From assembly GCF_026210795.1 (NCBI RefSeq), contig NC_089444.1, positions 2,966,501 through 3,030,500 on the forward strand: 64,000 bases of DNA. Reading direction: 5' to 3'. The stretch is from Rhizophagus irregularis. Taxonomy: Eukaryota > Glomeromycota > Glomeromycetes > Glomerales > Glomeraceae. Both the position numbers and the translations under genes were made by a program. Within the stretch, counting starts at the first letter, position 1, and each line of letters opens with the position of its first letter. Of the stretch, positions 38,401 through 49,554 are shown one piece after another. The notes below the pieces were generated by a model. That model searched no databases. It was given only the letters and a program-made list of their open reading frames with translations, and was not told the DNA's origin.

Positions 38401-39498
38401 AAGCATACAGTATGAATATACAGTATAAAAAAGATATATCATTTTATTGTTTCAAAATATAAATGGATTAATGGAGTTTTTTTCTTTATATAAATCATGT
38501 TAAAATCACATCACAAAATATCTTTTACAAAATAAATATAATTTCGTCCATATTATGTTTCTATATTTTCATATCAATTTTTATTATTTTTTTTTTTGCC
38601 ACTGTTTTATTAATAGAAAATTTAAAAACAAATTTTTATAGTGATAAAAAAATTATTAAAAACACTAAATAAATAAAAGAATTACAATGATGGAAAAAAA
38701 ATTGGCTTTGACTGAAAAAGGAATAATATTCATTTAAAAAAATTTTGTAATTACAAAAACTGAAAATAACTGGATAGCTGCATCATTCATTCCAAGAGGA
38801 TGGGAATAGAAAAATTAATACAAACTAAGTTTTTTTGTAAAAAAAGTGATTAAAATTTCATTAACCGGAAAATTATATTAGCAATAAAGAATTGTGTATA
38901 ATATGACCCGACCGCCAATCAAATAACATGGACAGATCATGTTACATACAGATGGTGGCCTAAATGATCCGGCCACTTTTCAAAATTAAAAAATTTTTAT
39001 ATGTTTTATAAAATGAAAATAAAAATTTAACATGTTCATTACGCCTTCCTTTATTGAATTTTACAAAAATTTAATAATTAATTCTATATCCATTCGCGAA
39101 AATAACAGCATTGACCCTCTGAGGCATACTATCAATTAATTTTCGATAATATTCAGGAGGGAGATCATCCCATGCAACCTTGACGTATACTTAACATTAT
39201 CATCATATCTAATATTTTATTAAAATCAATACAAACTATTATATTTATATTTATCTTTATATTATTATCATTTAACATGTTACAGGATTAATTCATTTTG
39301 ATCATTAAATATAATATTTCTTTAATAAAACTAATAAACTCAAAATAAACCATAAAATTTATTATTTGATAAATATACAAAATACAAATCAACTTTTTAA
39401 TATAAACCCTATTATATTACTTAAAATATATATAAATAATTACTGAATAATGCAATAATTATATTATAACTCACTAACAATACCAAATTACCCTAGTT
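35443..39498 (-). mobile_element. 4-kb non-autonomous element, copy B, in a kinase intron
   Basis: Near-identical reverse-orientation copy of 7665-11719. It sits in the intron between the exon ending 35384 and the exon starting 39503. Its right end CCCTAGTT lies only four bases from the exon, so the acceptor TTTTAG is partly at the junction. TA precedes it on the left; the right side reads TTA, one base off a perfect TA duplication. It carries six repeats of about 185 bp (36600-37760). Confidence 0.85.
39071..39184 (-). pseudogene. Tc1/mariner transposase C-terminal fragment (copy B)
   Basis: The same 37-codon C-terminal remnant as at 7979-8092, at the corresponding place in copy B. The Tc1-like GTGGCC..GGCCAC repeat lies near 38955-38976. 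Confidence 0.75.
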
Positions 39499-39502
39499 TT
39501 AG

Positions 39503-39770
39503 GTAAAAAAATATTTAGCAAGTAAATTCGGTGATGAAATATATGGAATATATGGGATATCTCGAAATCCAGATACAAATGATTATATTTTAGTCCAAAA
39601 AAATTTTACCTGGATAAGTGGAAATAAAAAAATAGATGATTTCATTCAAAATATGCAATTAAAAATAAATAACCATGAGGATGTAATATTTGAATGGATA
39701 CCATACTATCAATTTGATCACATTAAAGAAACAAGGAAAAATGGTCTTGTAACAACACACTCAGCAGTAT
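39503..39770 (+). pseudogene. N-lobe exon, 5' part, cut by the MULE
   Basis: Exon 16 of the giant gene: beta4-beta5 (YGISRNPDTNDYILV), leader SGNKKIDDFIQ, EWIPYYQF, a degenerate loop (RKNGLVTT), then SAV at the MULE target CAGCAGTAT (39762-39770). Its 3' part is at 48035-48150; joined at the duplication the exon is 384 nt. Confidence 0.85.
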
Positions 39771-40528
39771 AGGTGATTATAAAACATGTAGTGTATGCTT
39801 GACGTTGTATGTATTGTATGCTTATGTATGCTTTTATTGTATCCATACATGTATGGATATTAAAAATGAACGTATGCTATGTATGGCATACTTATTTTTG
39901 CCATACATAAGATTAGGATTTGCAAAAAAAAAAATTTTGAAGTATTATAAATAAAATTAATATTTTTTAATGTAATTCTAGTGATAACACAAACATTTAC
40001 AAAGATATGACAATATTCACTCATAAGGAATTAAATTTATTTATATAGATTATATAGATATGATAAAAAAGCCTATAATATTCAATATTACATTAGTCAA
40101 GATTAAGTTCTTTGCGCAATTTAAGATTTTCCAATTCTAGTTTTTCGATCTCTGCTTGGGCTTTACGATCTGCTGTACGTCTTTCTGCCAATTTCATCTT
40201 ACGTTCTTCTATTTCTAATTTTGAAATTTCTCGTTCACTATCACTTTCATTAATATCAATTCTACTTCTTTTGGCTTTTGAGGTATTTTCACTTGTGGAC
40301 GCCTTTCTTTTTCCCTTTTTTTCCAGCTTCTCTCTATTAGTTACATCCTGTAATGGTACTTTTTCTAATATAATTAAAAGAAATTAAATGATTAATTAAT
40401 AAATAAACAAGAATATTATATTGATAAGCTTACTTTTTAATTCCTTATTAGAAGTCTCCTTTTGACTTCTTTTATTAGTATCTATTGAATTAATATTAAT
40501 TTTTAGAATAAATGGTTAAATTATATTA

Positions 40529-43500
40529 AAACAATAAAAAGATATTATTGGGCGTTTTTTATAAAACTAGTAACAATTTTGTTGATCATTTGTTGATCAT
40601 TTATTTTTCAATTTATTATAAATTTTATCACGAGATTTTCTATGGAAATCATTTCTCAATTTGTTATTAAAACACCTGCTGAATTGCCTCGAAATTGAAA
40701 ATCATTTCTCTTTTTATAAAAAAATTTCCTTTTTGGTAAAAAACTCTCAAATTAATCTTATATAACTTTATGTAAATGACAATGACAATGTCAATGTCAA
40801 TGTCAATGACAATGTCAATGTCAATGTCAATGACAATGACAATGAAAAAAACTTCTAATGCCAACTTTTCGCAAAAACTCTTCCTGTGCCACTGAAAATA
40901 CCTGTTAAATTGAGACATCATTCAATATTTGCATGTTTTCATTTGTTTGCTGATCAATTTCGCTATTATAATATTATTTACTGTTGTAGCATTTTCGCTA
41001 TAATTTAAAAAATTTTTAAATAATTTTAACAAAAAACATTTTATTGTTAATTAATAAATTATAGTTTTTCAATTTAATTTTTAAAATGTTAATTTTAAAA
41101 TAATACATGTATTATAACAATTTCTCTCTATAAAAAAAATAAAATAAATAAAATAAATAATAAGTAGAGGTTAGAACCATCCAAAAAAACCTTACTGGGT
41201 AGTAAATTTTATATGTATTTATTTATCCATTCCTAGGAGATTTTGCAGTGAAAATTAACTATTGATTATACTATAATAAACAGATTTGAAAATTTGAGTA
41301 ATTCAGAAAGATTTGCATTTTTCAAATTAGAAAAACTTTTAATTTATTCATAATTTTAATATTATTTTACAATTGTAATAGCAGGAGATATAATTTGGCC
41401 TATCGGTCATATACAGTATGTAATACGTATTACCAATTTAAATATAGGATTTCCGATTTTAATATTGCAACATGTGATCATGTATTACGGTTATTAACAA
41501 AGAATTTTTTTATTTTTTCAGCTGATTATTTTTTTGTCTTTTCATTTACAAAAACCTAATAAAATAGAAGTAAAATTTTATTTTTTTTCCTTAAATATAA
41601 ACACAAACATATTTAAATTAAATAACTCAGAATTTAAATATAAACAAATATTATAGTTTGTTTACACATATTTCAAATTATGGTTTGAGCATTTTGGCCA
41701 AAGTAAATCTTGCTCTTTAATTAAAAGTAGTTCAGCAAGTTTGAAGCTGTTAAGATATTAATCTACATGAAAGCACAGTTAATATTTTTGGAGTTATTTA
41801 CATTTTTACATGATAGTACTAAGTTACAAATTTTTTTTACCTTCAGAGCGTATTTTGGGCAGTTTAGTCAAAGTAAATCGACTTCTTATATTAATTGAAA
41901 GTTTTTTGGCGGGTCAAAATCTGCTTGGATATTAATTTTCATGAAGGTACAGTTAATACTTGAAGGGTTATTCACGTTTTTCACAATGGAATTTTATTTT
42001 TTCTGTTTTATCACTTTAGAGCGTATTTTCGGCACTTTAGTCAAAGTAAATCGACTTCTTATATTAATTGAAAGTTGTTCAGCAAGTAATAATCTGTTCG
42101 AATATTGGTTTTCATGAAGGTACAGTTAATACTTGAAGAGTTATTCACGTTTTTCACAACGGTACTCATTCACGAATTTTATTTTTTCCGTTTTGTCACT
42201 TCAGAGCGTATTTTGAGCACTTTAGTCAAAGTAAATCAACTTCTTATATTAATTGAATGTTGTTCAGCAGATGATAATCTACTTGGATATTAATTTTCAC
42301 GAAGGTACAGTTAATACTTGAAGAGTTATTCACGTTTTTCACAACGGTACTCATTCACGAATTTTATTTTTCCGTTTTGTCACTTCAGAGCGTATTTTGA
42401 GCACTTTAGTCAAAGTAAATCGACTTCTTATATTAATTGAATGTTGTTCAGCGGGTCATAATCTGCCTGGATATTAATTTTCATGAAGGTACAGTCAATA
42501 CTTGAAGGGTTATTCACGTTTTTCACAACGGTACTCATTCACGAATTTTATTTTTTCTGTTTTGTCACTTCAGAGCGTATTTTAGGCACTTTAGTCAAAG
42601 TAAATCAACTTCTTATATTAATTGAAAGTTGTTCAGCGAGTTATAATCTGTTTGAATATTAGTTTTCATGAAGGTACAGTTAATACTTGAAGGGTTATTC
42701 ACGTTTTTCACAACGATACTCATTCACGAATTTTATTTTTTCCGTTTTGTCACTTCAGAGCGTATTTTGAGCATTTTAGTCAAAGTAAATTGACTTCTTA
42801 TATTAATTGAAAGTTTTTCAGTGGGTCATAATCTGCTTGGATATTAATTTTCATGAAGGTACAGTTAATACTTGAAGGGTTATTCACGTTTTTCACAACG
42901 GTACTCATTCATGAATTTTATTTTTTCTGTTTTGTCACTTCAGAACGTATTTTGAAATTTTGGTCAAAGGAAATCGACTTCTTTTATTAATTAAAAGTTG
43001 TTTAGCAGTCAAAATCCAATTTTCATGAAAATGCAGTGGAGTAATTTATATTTTTTATGATCATACTATACTGAATTGCAAATAAATTTACATTCTTTAA
43101 TGTATTTTTAAAATTTAAATTTTTATTTAATATTACTTAATAAAGCATTATTATTTAAAATTAAATTTAATATTACAATATAAATTTTTCTTTATTTTTT
43201 ACCATACAAAAAAATTGTATATGGATTATGGAATCTACATTTTTATATTGGTAATACACTAACGATCTATGAAATCGGCTGTAAAAGTCACAAATTGGAC
43301 AGATGTAGCCAAAAATTGGCTATCCGATTTTTTGCCAATTTTTACTTATTCTGATTCTTTTTTTAACGCGTTTATTTATTAAGTTCATAAATGATTACAT
43401 AATTAACATACTTATTCTGATAATAGGCAGTATATATAAAGTAAATTGCATGTATACAAAAGGTTAACAATAAATGTGAATAAATGAAACTTAATAAATA

Positions 43501-44761
43501 AATGCAATGTATGAAACATTATAAATTAATGAAATATATTAGTATTAAAAAACAGATGCTATTCTATTATTTGAATTTAATAATAAATATATGAATTTAA
43601 TTAAGTACTTTAAAATGTGGAATATTAAAAAATATGGAGATTTTATTTTTTTATAAGCATACAGTATGAATATACAGTATAAAAAAAAGATATATCATTT
43701 TATTGTTTCAAAATATAAATGGATTAATGGAGTTTTTTTCTTTATATAAATCATGTTAAAATCACATCGCAAAATATCTTTTACAAAATAAATATAATTT
43801 CGTCCATATTATGTTTCTATATTTTCATATCAATTTTTATTATTTTTTTTTTTTGCCACTATTTTATTAATAGAAAATTTAAAAACAAATTTTTATAGTG
43901 ATAAAAAAATTATTAAAAACACTAAATAAATAAAAGAATTACAATGATGGAAAAAAAATTGGCTTTGACTGAAAAAGGAATAATATTCATTTAAAAAAAA
44001 TTTGTAATTACAAAATCTGAAAATAACTGGATAGCTGCATCATTCATTCCAAGAGGATGGGAATAGAAAAATTATTATTAATACAAACTAAGTTTTTTTG
44101 TAAAAAAAGTGATTAAAATTTCATTAACCGGAAAATTATATTAGCAATAAAGAATTGTGTATAATATGACCCGACCGCCAATCAAATAACATGGACAGAT
44201 CATGTTACATACAGATGGTGGCCTAAATGATCCGGCCACTTTTCAAAATTAAAAAATTTTTATATGTTTTATAAAATGAAAATAAAAATTTAACATGTTC
44301 ATTACGCCTTCCTTTATTGAATTTTACAAAAATTTAATAATTAATTCTATATCCATTCGCGAAAATAACAGCATTGACCCTCTGAGGCATACTATCAATT
44401 AATTTTCGATAATATTCAGGAGGGAGATCATCCCATGCAACCTTGACGTATACTTAACATTATCATCATATCTAATATTTTATTAAAATCAATACAAACT
44501 ATTATATTTATATTTATCTTTATATTATTACCATTTAACATGTTACAGGATTAATTCATTTTGATCATTAAATATAATATTTCTTTAATAAAACTAATAA
44601 ACTCAAAATAAACCATAAAATTTATTATTTGATAAATATACAAAATACAAATCAACTTTTTAATATAAACCCTATTATATTACTTAAAATATATATAAAT
44701 AATTACTGAATAATGCAATAATTATATTATAACTCACTAACAATACCAAATTACCCTAGTT
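40529..44761 (-). mobile_element. 4-kb non-autonomous element, copy C, in the MULE intron
   Basis: Reverse-orientation copy, flanked by TA at 40527-40528 and 44762-44763. It is 177-178 bp longer than A and B because it has seven instead of six units of the 185-bp repeat (41680-43030). It lies in the transposase intron between the exon ending 44778 and the exon starting 40481. Confidence 0.9.
44334..44447 (-). pseudogene. Tc1/mariner transposase C-terminal fragment (copy C)
   Basis: The same remnant as in copies A and B, with the same stop codon; no differences noticed in its 37 codons. Confidence 0.75.
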
Positions 44762-47700
44762 TATTATTATTATTTACCTTTTCGTGTCATAGCTTTTGCC
44801 TTCCGTTTAATCTCACTTTTATCCCTTCTAGTATATGGAATCCCAAATTTGTCATTAATTTCAGCTGTCTTAAAGAGTCTTTCATCAAGCCGTCTGCCTC
44901 TAAAAAGAATTTAAAAATTAAAAAAATATGCTAGTTGAAATATATAATAATAATTAACACTAACCTCATAATTGCTGTAATAAGTTTCAATTGCTTTCCC
45001 TCACGGTTGGCTTGAGCATGCGCTGCTTCAGCTACATTAGTATTATTTCCATGGTGATCCCAAATTTCATTTTCCATATTTGAGATGTGCTTATTTAAAG
45101 ATGCCAAAACATAGGGTTGACGATAATATTGAGTCCAATCTATTATATGAGTATTTAATATTATTAAATTATGAAACTAAAAAAATTAAATTTTTATGAA
45201 TTATATTAATATTATTTACCCATTATACGTTGATTATTATATGATTCTAATTTTTCAAAACATCCATAAACTTCTTCAGCACTAGATTTAGTTGGAATGG
45301 ATTTTGCTAATAGATATACTTCATTATCAAATTTTTTAGCTATCAAATTACTAAAAATAAAATGTATCAAAGTTTATAATTTAAAAATTTTTTACCGATT
45401 AAAATGGACCAAGCATGATTCAAAAATGTATATTAGATGTTCTTCCCAGTTTTTGCTAGGGTCTCTTTTTGCTAAAGCCAATCCTAATCCTTTTGCTTAA
45501 CCTGCGTCAAGGTCTCCAAGAATGCATTCCCAACCTGTACCATCAATGTGATAAAATTTTACTGGTATTTCACTTAAATTTTCAACCACCTCAAAACGTT
45601 GAGTGAATAGGCGTTGGTATGCATCAGCTGTAAATATATTGGTATAAATACGACAATAGGATAAAACTAAAAAAGTATAAAGTTAATTTTTTGTAATAGA
45701 AAGATAAGTAACGAATTTATAATTAAAATATTTACTTAATTTATGAGTTTCATCATATGAATTGATTTCAAATTCGTTAATATCCCCATGCACTCTCTTG
45801 AATGTTAAATCAATTTGAAAACACTTTAAATTTTGCAATGCTTTTGCTTGGAAATCAAGCATGCATAAAATTAAAGTTTGGCCATCTTCAAATTGCTCTA
45901 TAAAAAATAATTAATAATAAATTATAATTATACAGTATGTAAAAAATTCCAGTAAAGTACAACATATACTAATACTTACCTATACGACGCACATAGTTAT
46001 GCATATCAAATTTTTTACACTGAACACTATACATAACTCCTAAGTTTCCCTGCCCATAGGGATGCATATTTTTATAGCATTTAGCAACAAGAGATCTAAG
46101 TTTATCCACATTGTTTAGTGATGCATGTACTTCTGATAAAGTATCTTTATCAAAAGATGCTTTAATGCTACTATTTCCTATTTAAAATGAAATGAAATAT
46201 ATGTTATAAATTATTATTAATATAAATAAAAAATATTAAAGAAAATCACCTGCTATTATTGAGCGTGAAGTTACACTATCATCCGAAGCAATAATGTTTT
46301 GGATCATTGCTTGCAGCTCATCCTTAATACCCACTGGTGTGCGTTCTGGTGGTGGTGGTGGATGATTGTGCGTTCCTATACATACTAATGCAATATAGGG
46401 ACATGCAGCCAAATCATATGGAATAAATTTAATGAACTGCACATTGCATTTTCGCTCAATTATAGTTCCTCGCATAACTTGACCATCTTGAATATGTGGA
46501 AATTCTTGATAAAATAAATTAGTTAAATTCATTATATAATTATATATATTTTTTTATATATTAATTAATTAAAATTAATTTTACCACATGAACTTATTCT
46601 TGAAGCACGTGAAACTATGGTGCAGCATTGATTTTCATTATTATTCTCATCAATCTAAATTCATTATTACAATTAATAGTATCACATAAATTAATAATAA
46701 AACATATAAAATACTTACAACTCGTCCTTGAAAAATATCTCATAATAATTCCAAGTCAATCTCCCCTGGAACTTTAATATAGCGATGCCATTTTTCCCCT
46801 CTAACCCATTTGTCACATCCAATAATATACTCTTCACCTCCATTTTTAATAATTCTTCTTAATTTTGCTTGGCCATCGCAAAGTTGATTGTTAGATTTAT
46901 ATTTACAAGCTGTTGATTTTGCAGCAGGAAAAAATCTAATAATATGCAATAAAAATGTTAAATTTTTTTTTAAAAAACAAATAATTATATAAACTTACGT
47001 GTAGGTTTTAGTCTTTTTATTGTGCTGATGTTGGTTTAATTTGATAAACATTTCTGATTCCATATCAACTTCGTTATGCTGCTCATTAATAAAATCTGGA
47101 TCTGCAAAGGAACAATGTTTGATACCTTGACATTTTCGCACATCTTTCTTTACTGGTACTCCAAAATAAGGACAATTTTGGATTGAAATTGATCCTCCCG
47201 CTCCATTATTAGAATATTGGATCTAATAAATAACAAAAATACAAGCAGCAAAGTTATTAATTAATGGCGAAAATTTTTAATAGTGAAAAATACTTACATC
47301 ATTGAAACAAGCCATTGGGTTTGCCCAGCCGGTAACATTAAATACTGTGGCTATTCCTTGTGGTGAAGTTTTAGGATATTCAATAGGAAAGGCTGAATGT
47401 ATAACCTCTGAAACTGAAAGGTATTTTGTGAAGAATGCTATCTGTTCTGCATCTTCATTAGCATCCTAAACAGATATTAAAATTTCAGAAACCCAGAAAT
47501 CATAATCAAATAGTCATACTAAACCTGACTTTATTTAATATAAAATAAAAACATAATAAAAGAGCAAACCTGTTCATCCATTAATTCAGAATATTCATTT
47601 TCAGATATAGTTTCGTCATCAGATATAGTCTCAATATCTGAAAGAATAACAGGATTTACTTTAGACATAGTTATAAATGTAATAGAAATATTTTTAAATG

Positions 47701-48034
47701 AAAGTAAAGGTAATAAAAACGCGATAGCAATATTTATTTTTAAATGAAAAAGTAGTAATAGACGTAAAAATATTTATTTTTTAATAAAAAGAAAAGAAAG
47801 ATTATAGTAATACGCGTTGAATTGTATTAGCCAGTACACAATCATTATGAAAAATGTGTAAATAGTTAAATTTGGAAATAAAATGTGTGGCATTAAATCA
47901 AAATTACCATATTTATCATACAATACATACATAATTAGAAAACACCATACATTACATACATTAAAAAGTTTTAATAATACAATACATACAAAGCTAACCA
48001 TACAATACATGTTTGCTATATACCCCAGCAGTAT

Positions 48035-48620
48035 GGAGGGATGGACCATTGCATTATCATCACGGTGGATACACAAGAGATTCAAATAAAGAAGTTGCTT
48101 TAAAATACTTACATAATTCAGAAAATTCTATTGATTTCCTAATAAATAAGGTATAAAATTTCTTATAAATATTTATACTGTCTTTTAATAATAACTATAT
48201 TAATTTCTTTTTGTTATTTATTAGGCTAAGAAATATTCGATAAAATATGGGGCAACTCTTGTATTGTATGGAATATCTCAAAATCCAAATACGAATGATT
48301 ATATTTTGGTTCAAAATAATTTCATAAACTTAGTAAATTGTTTTAGTGGAAATGAAATAATTGATGATTTTATTCAAGAAATGCAATTTAAAATAAATGA
48401 CCATGATGATATAGTATTTGAATGGATACCGTACAATCAGTTTGATAATATTAAAGAAATAGGTAAAGGTGGATTTGCTACAGTATATTCAGCAAAATGG
48501 AAAGATGGTTTATTAGAATATGATGAAGATAATAAAATATATAAAAGGGATCCAAATAAAATAATTGCCTTAAAATGTTTACATAATTCACAAAATATCA
48601 ACAATAAATTTTTAAATGAG
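48035..48620 (+). pseudogene. N-lobe exons 16 (3' part) and 17 of the giant kinase gene
   Basis: 48035-48150 completes the MULE-split exon (RDGPLHYHHGGYTRDSNKEV, ALKYLHNSENS). 48225-48620 is the last N-lobe exon and the only one in this array with an intact glycine loop (GKGGFATVYSA) and an acidic insert (EYDEDNKIYKRDP) like that of the terminal N-lobe of the gene at 4.5 kb. Confidence 0.8.
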
Positions 48621-48690
48621 GTATGTAATTTTTTAATAATCAATTTAAAAATCCATTATAAAATATTGATTTTTTTATTCACTTAAGCAG

Positions 48691-49554
48691 ACCAAAAATT
48701 ATCCAATAAACAAAAGAAGTAATATTCTTAGTATATATGGAATCTCTCAAAATCCAAATACAAAGGAATATATTATAGTTTTCAAATATGCAAAGAAAGG
48801 AAATTTTAATAATTGGATAAATAAAAATTATGAATATTTCAATTGGCAAGATAAATTATCTGTATTGGATAATATTATTTGTGGTCTTAAAGAAATTCAT
48901 CAAAAAAAATATATTCATCATTACTTTCATACAGGAAATATATTATTTTTAAGTGAGAGATATAATTTTGGTAATTGTATATCAATTTCAGACGTGGGAT
49001 TATTTGGAGAAGTTAGTAATAAAGATGAAACAAAAATTTATGGAGTTATGCCTTATGTGGCTCCTGAAGTATTAAGAGGAAAGCTTTATACTCAAGCAGC
49101 AGATATCTATAGCCTTGGTATGATCATATATTTTGTAGCAACTGGAAAACAACCTTTTTACAATCGTGCACATGATCATCATCTTGCATTAGATATTTGT
49201 AAAGAAGTTAGGCCAGAAATAAATGAACAAGAAGCGCCAAGCTGTTATATTAGTTTAATGAAAAGGTGTTGGGATTCAGACCCAAACAATAGACCAAATA
49301 TTATTGAAGTAGATGATTTAATCACATCATTTTATAAATCATCTGGGGTGGATTTTTTTATTGTAGAAAATAAAGAAATTGAAGTGCAATTTAATGAGGC
49401 AGAAAAATATAGAAAATCAAATCTTACATCCGTTAAAAATTACCAAGCAGCTACTCATCCACAGGCTATTTATGTATCTCGATTACTTAACCCTTTTACA
49501 AAGGATCTTCCAAAATATAATGATAACTCTGAATGTTTAGATTGCAAGGTTTAA
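48691..49554 (+). pseudogene. Kinase C-lobe exon with catalytic Asp lost
   Basis: Acceptor TTAAGCAG, then 287 codons and a stop. It closely parallels 6365-7234: YGISQNPNTKEYIIV, the hinge, GLKEIHQK, then IHHYFHTGN where the other gene has VHCDFHTGN, so the catalytic Asp is Tyr. The activation-loop start is DVG in place of DMG. YVAPEVLRG, DIYSLGM and the tail NPFTKDLPKY are kept. The exon is fully open, so a pseudokinase protein from a downstream promoter remains possible. Confidence 0.85.

Larger units (their letters stand above)
40093..47668 (-). pseudogene. MULE transposase, 14 exons, two nonsense codons
   Basis: Exons: 47668-47570, 47465-47298, 47222-46999, 46935-46719, 46654-46585, 46504-46250, 46177-45980, 45897-45736, 45666-45396, 45350-45220, 45139-44965, 44899-44778, 40481-40434 and 40364-40093. 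Phases agree throughout, giving about 803 codons. In order: an acidic N-terminus; Cys/His clusters (CPYFGVPVKKDVRKC, STACKYKS, IIGCDKW); a zinc-finger-like end (CPYIALVCIGTHNHPPPPPE); a DDE-type core (CFQIDLTFKRVHGD, CRIYTN, ILGDLDAG, AKGLGLAL, WEEHL, SCLVHFNRN with the MULE C-x2-H); and a basic, coiled C-terminus (KAKRSRIDI, KLEIEERKMKLAERR). Stops: TGA at 46742-46740 and TAA at 45499-45497. Copy C lies in the intron 44777-40482. Inactive as read; the MULE assignment is supported by the 9-bp duplication. Confidence 0.8.
39771..48025 (-). mobile_element. Mutator-like element (MULE), 8.26 kb
   Basis: Flanked by the 9-bp direct repeat CAGCAGTAT (39762-39770 and 48026-48034), the hallmark of Mutator transposition. 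The imperfect terminal inverted repeats are about 50 bp (AGGTGATTATAAAACATGTA against GGGTATATAGCAAACATGTA), rich in GTATGTATTGTATG words that continue inward. It encodes a multi-exon transposase on the minus strand. It lies in an exon of the kinase array and itself contains copy C of the 4-kb family, without which it is about 4.0 kb. Confidence 0.9.
24194..49554 (+). pseudogene. Giant 17-N-lobe kinase gene, broken by three insertions
   Basis: Reconstructed as 18 exons: 24194-24541, 24618-25001, 25073-25450, 25528-25926, 25999-26381, 26462-26503 plus 30879-31256 (one exon split by the foldback element), 31329-31709, 31781-32197, 32237-32650, 32723-33070, 33146-33574, 33657-34046, 34117-34500, 34569-34943, 35007-35384, 39503-39770 plus 48035-48150 (split by the MULE), 48225-48620 and 48691-49554. 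All except the fifth are multiples of three with phase-0 introns, about 2,490 codons in all. Each of the first 17 starts a kinase N-lobe (EWIPYNQF, VYSAIWKDGPL, VALKCLHNSQ) and each next exon completes it with YGISQNPDT..DYILV. Only the 17th has GKGGFATV. The last exon is a C-lobe. Defects: a 1-nt loss near 26145, TAA at 30921-30923 and 34255-34257, and loss of the catalytic Asp. That this was one gene is inferred from continuity of exons and the absence of other first-exon starts. Confidence 0.75.

Noticed and set aside
40112-40387. Plus-strand Ser/Leu-rich frame
   Set aside because: Antisense of the last transposase exon, whose minus-strand frame has a proper splice phase and stop.
47774-48089. 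Frames on both strands near the MULE right end
   Set aside because: Within the TACATACA-rich terminal region of the MULE; composition artefact.
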